Shown here in pieces: positions 1-5,026 of a stretch of DNA of 5,026 nucleotides. This DNA comes from an uncultured Agathobaculum sp. (GTDB lineage: Bacteria; Bacillota; Clostridia; Oscillospirales; Butyricicoccaceae). The notes below the pieces were generated by a model, which made no database searches, was not told the DNA's origin, and saw nothing but the letters and a program-made list of their open reading frames with translations. Where the stretch lies: assembly GCA_944380945.1 (NCBI GenBank), contig CALWJG010000135.1:1-5026 (forward strand). The letters are read 5' to 3'. Position 1 is the first letter of the stretch. Every line of letters begins with the position of its first letter. Both the position numbers and the translations under genes were made by a program.

Positions 1-479
1 TCGGGCTGCGGGTCGCTGATCCACTTGCCGAGTATCCCGACGATGCCGGTCGCAAGGAAGCGCGCGACATAGATGTCCTCCACGCTGCGGTACGGCAGGC
101 CCTCCAGCCGGTATTCCTCCAGCACGGAAATCAGCATCTGGTTGAATCCCTCGCTGACCCGGCTGAGCGCGGTCACGATCTCGCGGTTTTCCTCCAGATA
201 ATCCATCGCGCGGCTGAGCACGGGACGCAGCGTCGCTGTTTCGCTCGGCCGCAGATCGGAGAGCATCGCGCGGAAATCCGCGATCATGCCGGTCTCGATC
301 CGCTCGCGCAGATCGTAAACATCGCGGTAGTGCGCATAAAACGTGCCGCGGTTGACGTCCGCCTCGCGCACCACATCGGTCACGGTGATGCTCTGGAAAT
401 CCTTCTGCAGCATGAGCCGTGTAAGTGCCTGCCGCAGCAGTTTTTTCGTGCGCCTGACGCGCTTATCCTCCTGTACCAT
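1..479 (-). CDS. TetR/AcrR-family transcriptional regulator, partial (C-terminus beyond window)
   Basis: A DNA-binding transcriptional regulator, probably a repressor that responds to a small ligand. The first 159 residues are visible and the frame is open to the window edge. Residues 10-56 form the TetR N-terminal domain: a basic first helix (RRTKKLLRQAL), then the helix-turn-helix ITVTDVVREADVNRGTFYAHY at about 31-51, including the family hallmark TFYxHYxD (47-53). The later part, with FLATGIVGILGKWI near residues 141-154, resembles the C-terminal ligand/dimer domain of the DhaS-like TetR subgroup (from family knowledge). The ATG at 477-479 is chosen because AAAAGGAG lies 10 bases upstream (490-497). 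The gene follows the Na/Pi gene on the same strand but is separated from it by a strong terminator, so it is probably transcribed alone or with genes to the left. Inverted and direct repeats just upstream are candidate autoregulatory operators. Ligand and targets cannot be told from this window. Confidence 0.93.
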   Translation of the reverse strand, partial: MVQEDKRVRRTKKLLRQALTRLMLQKDFQSITVTDVVREADVNRGTFYAHYRDVYDLRERIETGMIADFRAMLSDLRPSETATLRPVLSRAMDYLEENREIVTALSRVSEGFNQMLISVLEEYRLEGLPYRSVEDIYVARFLATGIVGILGKWISDPQP

Positions 480-509
480 CGGAAGCACGCTCCTTTTGTC
501 CGGTATCCG

Positions 510-555
510 AATGCTGCGGCTGTTTCCGTATGCAGCATTTGGTTTTCAGCATTTG
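510..555. promoter_or_regulatory. Operator-like CAGCATT repeats upstream of the tetR-family gene
   Basis: Three copies of CAGCATT lie 31 to 76 bases upstream of the regulator's start codon. AATGCTGC (510-517) and GCAGCATT (532-539) are a perfect 8-bp inverted repeat with a 14-base spacer. CAGCATTTG also occurs as a direct repeat at 533-541 and 547-555, a 14-base period. TetR-family proteins commonly repress their own genes through palindromes near the promoter, so these are candidate operator half-sites. They could instead form a hairpin in the 5' untranslated RNA. No convincing -35/-10 pair for the regulator was found here. Confidence 0.35.
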
Positions 556-566
556 TGATGAAAAAC

Positions 567-586
567 AGATATTGTGTTTGATATCT
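567..586. promoter_or_regulatory. Perfect 6-bp-arm palindrome, candidate TetR operator
   Basis: AGATAT (567-572) and ATATCT (581-586) are perfect inverted repeats around the 8-base spacer TGTGTTTG. The 20-bp overall length suits a TetR-family dimer site, and it sits about 90 bases upstream of the regulator's start in an AT-rich patch likely to hold the promoter. Its short arms mean chance occurrence cannot be excluded. Confidence 0.3.
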
Positions 587-605
587 TCCCTTTCAGCTTA
601 CCACA

Positions 606-623
606 TTGCGCCGTCGGGCGCAA
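606..623. other. Small hairpin (7-bp stem, 4-base loop) of unknown role
   Basis: TTGCGCC (606-612) and GGCGCAA (617-623) pair perfectly around a four-base loop. It lies between the terminator of the Na/Pi gene and the regulator gene. Neither strand has a good T-tract straight after the stem, so it is not a classic terminator. It may be a remnant or a secondary 3' structure. Confidence 0.3.
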
Positions 624-660
624 CCGTTATTTCCTGCCGGTACCGCAGCGGGAACAAAAG

Positions 661-690
661 CAGCGCCGCGTTCTGACGAACGCGGCGCTG
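661..690 (-). terminator. Rho-independent terminator of the Na/Pi cotransporter gene
   Basis: A perfect 13-bp GC-rich stem (661-673 with 678-690) closes a four-base loop. It begins 15 bases after the TAA stop of the minus-strand Na/Pi gene. On the minus strand the stem is followed by CTTTTGTTCC, a short U-rich tract. The plus strand has no comparable T-run after the stem, so the terminator works mainly for the minus strand. Confidence 0.88.
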
Positions 691-705
691 TCATATCCTG
701 TATTG

Positions 706-2505
706 TTATCCGAGCGCAGGCTGTGCGGCGGTTTCTTCCGCCTCAATGGGCTCCAGATACTTTTTCTGATAATAACGCAGCTTTTCTGCAAACTGCGGCG
801 TATCCTTCACCTGCTTTTTGGCGTAGGAGTGGGTGTCGAATTCCTCTGCACCCTCGCCCAGCTGGATGGTGTAGATCGCGATATTCGAGCAGTGGTCGCT
901 GATCTTCTCCAGATCGTGCACGATATCCAGGAAAGGAATGCCGGTCTGCATCGTGCATTCGCTTTTGCTCAGGCGCTCGATGTGGCGGCTCTTGAGCCGC
1001 TCCTTGAGCGTATCGACGACTTCCTCCAGCGGCTCGACCTGCCGCGCGATGGAAACCGACTGCGTATTGTAGCCCTCAACCGTCAGTTCAAGCGCTTCGT
1101 TGACTGCATTGCACATGGTTCGCAGCTCATTGCGCGCCGACGGAGAGAACGTCAGCTCGCTCTGGCGGAATTCCTCCATGCGGCTGAAGATGTTCTGCGC
1201 ATAGTCGCCGATCTTTTCAAAGTCGGACAGCGAGTGCATCATCTCCGCCGTCTGGCGGCGCTGGTCGACCGAACGGATGTTGTGGATATTGGTCAGATAG
1301 CGGCCGATCTCGACCTCTGCGCGGTCGAGGAAGCTCTCATGCTCACGGAACGCATCCTCGCTGGGCGCGGCATCGCTGAACAGCGGGCCGGTCGCAAGGC
1401 TGAAGTTCTGCTTGGCCGCCTCGCCCATCTCGGCGATGCAGCGCTGCGCCTGCTCCAGCGCCAGCGAGGGCGTGGTCAGGAAGCGCGGCTCGAGCTTGGC
1501 CAGCGGGTCCTCCTGCACCTCGCCCGAGGGCACGCTCCACGTCGCCAGCTTGACCAGCAGGCCGGTGAACGGCAGGAACAGGATGGTGCAGGTCACGTTG
1601 AACAGGGTGTGGAAGTTAGCGATGCCGCCCTTGTCGATCGCCGCATCCCAGAACGGGAAGCCGACCGTGTATTCAATGGCATAAATGCCGATCAGGAAGA
1701 TGATCGAGCCGATCAGGTTGAAATAGAAGTGCACCATCGCCGTGCGGCGCGCGTTCTTCGAGCCGCCGAGCGACGAAAGGAACGCGGTGATGCAGGTGCC
1801 GATGTTCTGGCCGAGAATGATCGGCACAGCGGCAGACCACGAGATCACGCCCGTGGTGGAAAGCGCCTGCAGAATACCGACCGAAGCGGAGGACGACTGG
1901 ATGATCGCCGTGACGCCCGTGCCGACCAGCACGCCCAGCACCGGGTTGGAGATCGCCGCGAACAGTTCGGCGAACTGCGGCAGGTCGGCCAGCGGGGCGA
2001 CCGAGCCCTCCATCACCGACATGCCGATGAACAGGATACCAAAGCCGGTGAAAATATCCGCGATGTCGCGGGTGCGGCGCTTTTTGGCCAGCATCATAAT
2101 GATGACGCCTGCCAGCACAACGATGTACGCCAGATTGCTCGGCTTGAGCAGATCGAGCAGCAGGTTATCCGAAGCGCCGCCGCTGTCCAGACGCAGGATC
2201 TGCGCAGTGATCGTGGTGCCGATATTCGCGCCGAGAATGACGCCGACCGACTGCTTGAGCGACATGATGCCGGCGTTGACAAAGCCGACGACCATGACCG
2301 TCGTCGCGGACGAGGACTGGATGACCATTGTGACCACAAGGCCCATCAGCAGCGCCTTGAACACATTTCCGGTCATTTTTTCCAGTGTTCGTTCCAATTT
2401 GGAGCCGGCTGCACGTTCCAGGCCCTTCCCCATTGTCGTCATGCCGTAGATAAACAGCGCAAGGCCGCCAATCAGCTGCACGACAGACAGCACATTGAAT
2501 TCCAT
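706..2505 (-). CDS. Na+/phosphate cotransporter family protein with C-terminal PhoU-like domain
   Basis: A 599-residue inner-membrane protein of the NptA/YjbB type, which moves inorganic phosphate coupled to Na+. The membrane part (about 1-325) holds the family's internal duplication: QSSSAT at 63-68 followed by LGANIGTT at 91-98, and QSSSAS at 203-208 followed by LGQNIGTC at 231-238. QSSS to LGxNIGT is 28 residues in both halves. In SLC34-type carriers the QSSS motifs form the Na+/phosphate site (family knowledge). Residues about 345-585 are a soluble helical PhoU-like domain with both metal-binding signatures: DFEKIGDYAQN (428-438; E430, D434) and DLEKISDHCSN (531-541; E533, D537). Length is typical for the fused family. 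The ATG at 2503-2505 is supported by AGGAAG six bases upstream (2512-2517). Transport direction is uncertain: E. coli YjbB has been linked to phosphate export, whereas vibrio NptA imports. The gene has its own promoter and terminator, so it is monocistronic. Confidence 0.95.
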   Translation of the reverse strand: MEFNVLSVVQLIGGLALFIYGMTTMGKGLERAAGSKLERTLEKMTGNVFKALLMGLVVTMVIQSSSATTVMVVGFVNAGIMSLKQSVGVILGANIGTTITAQILRLDSGGASDNLLLDLLKPSNLAYIVVLAGVIIMMLAKKRRTRDIADIFTGFGILFIGMSVMEGSVAPLADLPQFAELFAAISNPVLGVLVGTGVTAIIQSSSASVGILQALSTTGVISWSAAVPIILGQNIGTCITAFLSSLGGSKNARRTAMVHFYFNLIGSIIFLIGIYAIEYTVGFPFWDAAIDKGGIANFHTLFNVTCTILFLPFTGLLVKLATWSVPSGEVQEDPLAKLEPRFLTTPSLALEQAQRCIAEMGEAAKQNFSLATGPLFSDAAPSEDAFREHESFLDRAEVEIGRYLTNIHNIRSVDQRRQTAEMMHSLSDFEKIGDYAQNIFSRMEEFRQSELTFSPSARNELRTMCNAVNEALELTVEGYNTQSVSIARQVEPLEEVVDTLKERLKSRHIERLSKSECTMQTGIPFLDIVHDLEKISDHCSNIAIYTIQLGEGAEEFDTHSYAKKQVKDTPQFAEKLRYYQKKYLEPIEAEETAAQPALG

Positions 2506-2517
2506 GGTTGTCTTCCT

Positions 2518-2578
2518 TTCACTTTTCTCTTACTTTCTTCTTACATTCTTGTTACATTGCCAGTATATCGTTTTTACA
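2518..2578. promoter_or_regulatory. Candidate PhoP-box array: TTHACA-like hexamers on an 11-bp period
   Basis: On the plus strand, hexamers starting at 2518 (TTCACT), 2529 (CTTACT), 2540 (CTTACA), 2551 (GTTACA) and 2573 (TTTACA, a perfect match) are in exact 11-bp register. The in-register unit at 2562 (AGTATA) is a weaker match and coincides with the minus-strand -10. The Bacillus-type PhoP box is a run of TT(A/C/T)A(C/T)A hexamers about 5 bases apart, usually four for two response-regulator dimers (established knowledge). The array lies between a phosphate transporter gene and a divergent hydrolase gene, which makes phosphate control plausible. It covers the -10 and start of the transporter transcript, a position expected to repress, and lies upstream of the hydrolase, a position compatible with activation. 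Binding is inferred only. Confidence 0.5.
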
Positions 2579-2591
2579 GGGTGCTTGTCAA
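2562..2591 (-). promoter_or_regulatory. Sigma-A-type promoter for the Na/Pi cotransporter gene
   Basis: Read on the minus strand, a perfect TTGACA -35 (2586-2591) is separated by 18 bases from a TATACT -10 (2562-2567). Transcription should start near 2555, giving a purine-rich leader of about 50 bases that ends in the AGGAAG ribosome site. Nothing else in the 114-base gap looks as good. Confidence 0.82.
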
Positions 2592-2592
2592 T

Positions 2593-2598
2593 TATAAA
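2593..2598 (+). promoter_or_regulatory. Possible -10 element for the glutamine amidotransferase-like gene
   Basis: TATAAA lies 21 bases before the plus-strand ATG at 2620, just upstream of the GGAGGA ribosome site (2607-2612). No good -35 is found 16-18 bases upstream (TTTTTA at 2571-2576 is the nearest), so it would be a weak or activator-dependent promoter. It adjoins the -35 of the opposing Na/Pi promoter, so the two polymerases could not occupy the region together. Confidence 0.35.
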
Positions 2599-2619
2599 TG
2601 TAAATCGGAGGACGTTTCT

Positions 2620-3282
2620 ATGAAATCACCGATAATCCTTGTTTCCAGCAGCCAAACCATGGGCAGTCTGTCCATGGTTCGCCAGCAGTCCGCGCTGTAT
2701 GGCGCGTGTCTGGCGGCGGCCGGCGGCTGCGGCGTGCTGTTCTCCGGCGGAGACGCCCGCGCGCTTGCCGCGCGCTGCGACGGGCTGCTGCTCGCAGGCG
2801 GCGGCGATCTGCATCCCGCGCGGTACGGGCAGGCCGTGCAGAGCGAACAGCTGTCCCTCGACCCGGTCCGCGACGCAGAGGAGCAGGCGCTGTTTCAGGC
2901 GTTCCGCAGCTGCGGCAAGCCGGTGCTCGGCATCTGCCGCGGCGTACAGGCGGTCAATGTGTTCTGCGGCGGCACGCTGCGGCAGCATATCGAGGGGCAC
3001 GACGGCACACGCCACCGCGTGCGCTGCATCCCCCGGCTGGCGGAGTACATCGGCCCTGCGCCCCTGGTCAACAGCTATCACCATCAGGCAGCAGACCGGA
3101 TCGCGCCCGGCCTGCATGCCGCCGCCTGGGCGGAGGACGGCACGGTCGAGGCGCTCGTGCACGACGCCGCGCCCATCCTCGGCGTGCAGTGGCACCCCGA
3201 ACGCATGGCGCCGCCGCTGTGCGCGGATGTGCCGGGCGAAAACCACCTCGCGCTGTTCCGCTGGCTGTGCGAGCATTGCTGA
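2620..3282 (+). CDS. Gamma-glutamyl-GABA hydrolase family (PuuD-like, peptidase C26) class I glutamine amidotransferase
   Basis: A 220-residue cytoplasmic hydrolase of the class I glutamine amidotransferase fold. Family members cleave gamma-glutamyl amide bonds, as PuuD does in putrescine breakdown; the substrate here is unknown. Visible landmarks are GGGDLHP at 60-66, the nucleophile elbow GICRG with Cys106, the NSYHHQ motif at 151-156, and WHPE with His192 and Glu194 completing the triad. It is somewhat shorter than E. coli PuuD (254 residues), mostly through compact N-terminal and middle loops, but the catalytic set is intact. The ATG at 2620 is chosen because GGAGGA lies seven bases upstream (2607-2612); the frame is open far upstream only because it is antisense to the Na/Pi gene. 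It is unusually cysteine-rich (10 of 220) and ends in CEHC. No polyamine genes are adjacent. It is transcribed divergently from the Na/Pi gene and followed by its own terminator. Confidence 0.92.
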   Translation: MKSPIILVSSSQTMGSLSMVRQQSALYGACLAAAGGCGVLFSGGDARALAARCDGLLLAGGGDLHPARYGQAVQSEQLSLDPVRDAEEQALFQAFRSCGKPVLGICRGVQAVNVFCGGTLRQHIEGHDGTRHRVRCIPRLAEYIGPAPLVNSYHHQAADRIAPGLHAAAWAEDGTVEALVHDAAPILGVQWHPERMAPPLCADVPGENHLALFRWLCEHC

Positions 3283-3287
3283 CAGAA

Positions 3288-3313
3288 AAACGGGCAGGTT
3301 TCCCTGCCCGTTT
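3288..3313 (+). terminator. Rho-independent terminator of the PuuD-like gene
   Basis: AAACGGGCAGG (3288-3298) pairs perfectly with CCTGCCCGTTT (3303-3313) around a four-base loop. It starts six bases after the TGA stop at 3280-3282. The U-tract is short (TTT), so termination may be completed by the second hairpin a few bases downstream. Confidence 0.8.
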
Positions 3314-3325
3314 CAGCAAAAGCAT

Positions 3326-3367
3326 AAAAAGAGGGGAGGGCGCCTTACAGCGTCCTCCCCTCTTTTT
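3326..3367. terminator. Strong bidirectional terminator between convergent genes
   Basis: AAAAAGAGGGGAGG (3326-3339) pairs perfectly with CCTCCCCTCTTTTT (3354-3367). The stem extends inward by a G-T wobble and three more pairs to a six-base loop (3344-3349). With A5 on one side and T5 on the other it can terminate both strands. It ends five bases beyond the stop of the minus-strand ATP-binding gene, so it is the terminator of the ABC operon, and it also backs up the plus-strand terminator. Confidence 0.92.
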
Positions 3368-3372
3368 ACTGT

Positions 3373-4095
3373 TTACAGCACCTTGGACAGGAAATCCTGC
3401 AGGCGCGGGTTTTTCGGATGCGCGAAGAACTCGTGCGGCTCGTTCTGCTCGACGATGTTGCCGCCGTCCATGAACAGCACGCGCGTGCCCACCTCGCGGG
3501 CAAAGCCCATCTCATGTGTGACGACCACCATGGTCATGCCGTCGTCCGCAAGCTCCTTCATGATCTCGAGCACCTCGCCGACCATCTCCGGGTCGAGCGC
3601 CGAGGTCGGCTCGTCGAACAGCAGGACGTCCGGGTTCATCGCCAGCGCGCGGGCGATCGCGATGCGCTGCTGCTGGCCGCCCGAAAGCTGGATCGGGTAG
3701 CTGTCCGCCTTATCCGGCAGGCCGACGCGCTCCAGAAGCTCGAGCGCGCGCTTGTCCGCCTCCTCCTCGGTCATCACCTTGAGCTTGACCGGGGCGAGCT
3801 TGATGTTCTCGCGCACGGTCAGGTGCGGGAACAGGTTGAACTGCTGGAACACCATGCCCATGCGGCGGCGCACCAGATTGATGTCGGTCTGCTTGGAGGT
3901 GATGTTCTGCCCCTCAAAAACGATGTCGCCGCTCGTCGGCTCCTCGAGCAGGTTGAGGCAGCGCAGGAAAGTCGATTTGCCCGAGCCGGACGGCCCGATG
4001 ATAACGACCTTCTCGCCCTTTTCGATGTGTTCGTTGACGCCCTTGAGCACCTCGTGGTCGCCGAAGGATTTGCACAGGTTTTTAACGTCGATCAC
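3373..4095 (-). CDS. Polar amino acid ABC transporter ATP-binding protein (GlnQ/HisP type)
   Basis: The ATPase that powers the adjacent amino acid permease at the inner face of the membrane. With the GTG start at 4093-4095 it has 240 residues, the usual GlnQ length, and begins [11 protein letters not shown] like its relatives. Motifs in order: Walker A GPSGSGKS at 34-41, Q-loop Q84 in [10 protein letters not shown], signature LSGGQQQR at 137-144, Walker B VLLFDEP at 157-163 with catalytic E162, D-loop SALD at 165-168, and switch His194. [12 protein letters not shown] is typical of the polar amino acid subfamily. A longer frame from a TTG at 4116 is less likely because the ribosome site AAAGGAGG (4106-4113) would lie inside it. 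The gene overlaps the permease end by 14 bases, suggesting translational coupling. One oddity is Glu22 ([10 protein letters not shown]), where relatives usually have a hydrophobic residue. The transported amino acid cannot be named from the ATPase. Confidence 0.95.
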   Translation of the reverse strand: MIDVKNLCKSFGDHEVLKGVNEHIEKGEKVVIIGPSGSGKSTFLRCLNLLEEPTSGDIVFEGQNITSKQTDINLVRRRMGMVFQQFNLFPHLTVRENIKLAPVKLKVMTEEEADKRALELLERVGLPDKADSYPIQLSGGQQQRIAIARALAMNPDVLLFDEPTSALDPEMVGEVLEIMKELADDGMTMVVVTHEMGFAREVGTRVLFMDGGNIVEQNEPHEFFAHPKNPRLQDFLSKVL

Positions 4096-4870
4096 TTGCG
4101 CGCAGCCTCCTTTCAAAAATGCCGAGCAGCTTGGTCAGGATGAGCACCAGCACCAGATAGATCAGCGCAAGGCTGATATACGGCACGGTGGCATTGAATG
4201 TATTGGCCACGATGTTCTTGGCCTGCTGGGTCACGTCGCGCAGCGCGATGACCGACACGAGCGAGGTGTCCTTGAGCAGGGTGATCATCTCGTTGCCGAG
4301 CGCGGGCAGGATGTTCTTGACCGCCTGCGGGATAATGATGTAGCGCATGGTCTGCCAGTAGTTCAGGCCGAGCGAACGGCCGGCCTCCATCTGGCCCGCG
4401 CTGATCGACATCAGGCCCGAGCGCGCGATCTCGGCCACATAGGCGCCCGAGTTGATGCCCAGCGTGATGATGCCGCAGATGAGCGCCTCATGCTGCTCGC
4501 GCGGCTGCATGATGACAAAGCCCATGACCAGCAGCTGTACCATCATCGGCGTGCCGCGGATGACGGTCAGATAGACCGTGCAAAGAAAGTTGACAACGCC
4601 CAGCACCGGGTTGCGCTTGCCCGTGCGCTGGGAATCGTGCGCCGTGCGGATGATGGCCACGATCAGGCCGAGCACCACGCCCAGCAGCAGCGCGCAGATG
4701 GTCGTGATAAAGGTGACTTTCAGGCCGTCGGTGAACCACGTCCAACGGTCCTGATAAATAAACGTCTGGTACAGCTGGAACAGCAGCTCCTGCAAGCCGT
4801 CCGGCAGACTCTGGATCCACGCCGGCGCAGCGGCCAGCCAGCTCTCCAGATTGATGCCCATCACTGGCAT
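4082..4870 (-). CDS. Polar amino acid ABC transporter permease (HisM/GlnP family)
   Basis: The membrane subunit of an amino acid importer, probably acting as a homodimer since only one permease gene is seen in the operon. From the ATG at 4868-4870 it has 262 residues. After an N-terminal stretch of about 48 residues with amphipathic and aromatic character, membrane segments are visible near 50-75, 93-122, 129-149, about 185-210 and 230-250. Subfamily marks are RGTP (105-108), [12 protein letters not shown] (141-152), and the EAA cytoplasmic loop EAGRSLG (162-168) ending in [14 protein letters not shown], which contacts the ATPase. An upstream in-frame ATG at 4876 would leave only two bases after GGAGG, whereas 4870 leaves eight, so 4870 is preferred. 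It lies downstream of the substrate-binding protein gene with a hairpin between, and its last codons contain the ribosome site of the ATPase gene. The substrate is a polar amino acid, not identified further. Confidence 0.94.
   Translation of the reverse strand: MPVMGINLESWLAAAPAWIQSLPDGLQELLFQLYQTFIYQDRWTWFTDGLKVTFITTICALLLGVVLGLIVAIIRTAHDSQRTGKRNPVLGVVNFLCTVYLTVIRGTPMMVQLLVMGFVIMQPREQHEALICGIITLGINSGAYVAEIARSGLMSISAGQMEAGRSLGLNYWQTMRYIIIPQAVKNILPALGNEMITLLKDTSLVSVIALRDVTQQAKNIVANTFNATVPYISLALIYLVLVLILTKLLGIFERRLRASDRR
4106..4113 (-). promoter_or_regulatory. Ribosome binding site deciding the GTG start of the ATP-binding gene
   Basis: AAAGGAGG on the minus strand, 10 bases before the GTG at 4093-4095. 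It lies inside the last codons of the permease, so the two genes are likely translated in a coupled way. It also lies within the possible TTG-started extension (4116), which argues against that longer start. Confidence 0.75.
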
Positions 4871-4878
4871 CGCCATCC

Positions 4879-4885
4879 CCTCCTT
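4879..4885 (-). promoter_or_regulatory. Ribosome binding site deciding the permease start
   Basis: AAGGAGG on the minus strand. The ATG at 4870 is eight bases downstream (normal spacing); the ATG at 4876 is only two bases downstream (too close). Confidence 0.7.
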
Positions 4886-4906
4886 TTTCTTTCTGAAAGA
4901 TGGAAG

Positions 4907-4937
4907 AAAAGGGGCGGCAGCGCGCCGTCCCCTTTTT
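4907..4937 (-). terminator. Intra-operon hairpin, likely partial terminator or mRNA stabiliser
   Basis: On the minus strand the arms 4924-4936 and 4907-4918 form AAAAGGGG plus four GC-rich pairs with a single bulged base, closing a five-base loop (4919-4923). The 3' arm ends in CCCCTTTTCTTCC, a U-rich tract. It begins 12 bases after the stop of the substrate-binding protein gene and ends 21 bases before the permease ribosome site. In binding-protein ABC operons such hairpins lower downstream expression or protect the upstream message, giving more binding protein than permease (established pattern). Which applies here is not decided by sequence. Confidence 0.72.
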
Positions 4938-4948
4938 CATGCCTTTGC

Positions 4949-5026
4949 TTATTCGGCAGCCGTGTCCGCGGTGTCCGCAGTATCGGTGGTGATATACTTG
5001 CCGATGATCTCGTCGATCGTGCCGTC
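4949..5026 (-). CDS. Amino acid ABC transporter substrate-binding protein, C-terminal fragment
   Basis: Only the last 25 codons and the TAA stop (4949-4951) are in the window; the gene continues past the right edge. The visible start, DGTIDEIIGKYIT, matches the ending typical of family 3 solute-binding proteins (the DGTxDEIxxKY pattern), which capture the amino acid outside the membrane and deliver it to the permease. Position supports this: it is directly upstream of the permease and ATPase genes on the same strand. After the domain end there is an unusual acidic tail TDTADTADTAAE, encoded partly by a 9-base tandem repeat. In Gram-positives the protein is usually a lipoprotein, but its N-terminus is not visible here. 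Confidence 0.82.
   Translation of the reverse strand, partial: DGTIDEIIGKYITTDTADTADTAAE

Noticed and set aside
330..581. Small plus-strand frames at 330-581 and 343-558
   Set aside because: Antisense to the clear TetR-family helix-turn-helix coding region, with no supporting ribosome site.
1742..2449. Plus-strand 235-codon open frame opposite the Na/Pi gene
   Set aside because: Antisense shadow; composition and lack of recognisable motifs argue against a real gene.
2506..2555. Riboswitch in the leader of the Na/Pi gene
   Set aside because: The leader is only about 50 bases, purine-rich, and shows no stable paired structure; the repeats fit a protein-binding array better.
574..3282. A 902-codon open frame on the plus strand that appears to fuse a long N-terminal region to the PuuD-like hydrolase
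   Set aside because: Most of it is antisense to the Na/Pi gene, whose motifs are unmistakable. The translated composition (rich in R, H, D, Q, A) is typical of an antisense shadow in GC-rich DNA. The real hydrolase starts at 2620 with a good ribosome site.
2639..3700. Plus-strand 353-codon frame across the hydrolase, both terminators and part of the ABC gene
   Set aside because: It crosses two strong terminators and is out of frame with two well-supported genes.
3418..4143. Plus-strand 241-codon open frame opposite the ATP-binding gene
   Set aside because: Antisense shadow of a gene with every ABC ATPase motif; no family likeness and no ribosome site seen.
4488..4940. Minus-strand 150-codon frame starting upstream of the permease
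   Set aside because: Overlaps the permease in another frame, begins within the intra-operon hairpin, and has no domain likeness.

Overview
The window looks like chromosomal DNA from a GC-rich Gram-positive anaerobe of the Bacillota, most likely class Clostridia (Oscillospirales-like). This is inferred, not searched. The basis is strong GGAGG-type ribosome binding sites, compact Rho-independent terminators, consensus vegetative promoter elements, a Na/Pi cotransporter fused to a PhoU domain, and a clostridial-style polar amino acid ABC cassette. There is no sign of phage, insertion sequence, CRISPR, tRNA or rRNA.

Layout from left to right: (1) the 5' part of a TetR-family repressor gene on the minus strand, running off the left edge; (2) a 226-base gap holding operator-like repeats, a small hairpin and the terminator of the next gene; (3) a 599-codon minus-strand gene for a Na+/phosphate cotransporter with a C-terminal PhoU-like domain; (4) a 114-base divergent intergenic region with a near-consensus promoter and an 11-bp-periodic TTHACA-like array resembling PhoP boxes; (5) a plus-strand class I glutamine amidotransferase-like hydrolase of the gamma-glutamyl-GABA hydrolase (PuuD, peptidase C26) family; (6) two strong hairpin terminators between convergent genes; (7) a minus-strand amino acid ABC operon, read right to left as substrate-binding protein (only its last 25 codons are present), an intra-operon hairpin, permease, and an overlapping ATP-binding protein.

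Functionally there are three independent units: a regulator whose targets are outside the window, a phosphate-transport gene with an arrangement suggesting phosphate control, and a polar amino acid uptake operon. The hydrolase is divergent from the phosphate gene and shares its control region, so the two may be co-regulated. Nearly all of the window is explained by familiar families. The point most worth following is the PhoP-box-like array, which covers the -10 and start of the Na/Pi gene while lying upstream of the hydrolase gene. I see no convincing undescribed system here.
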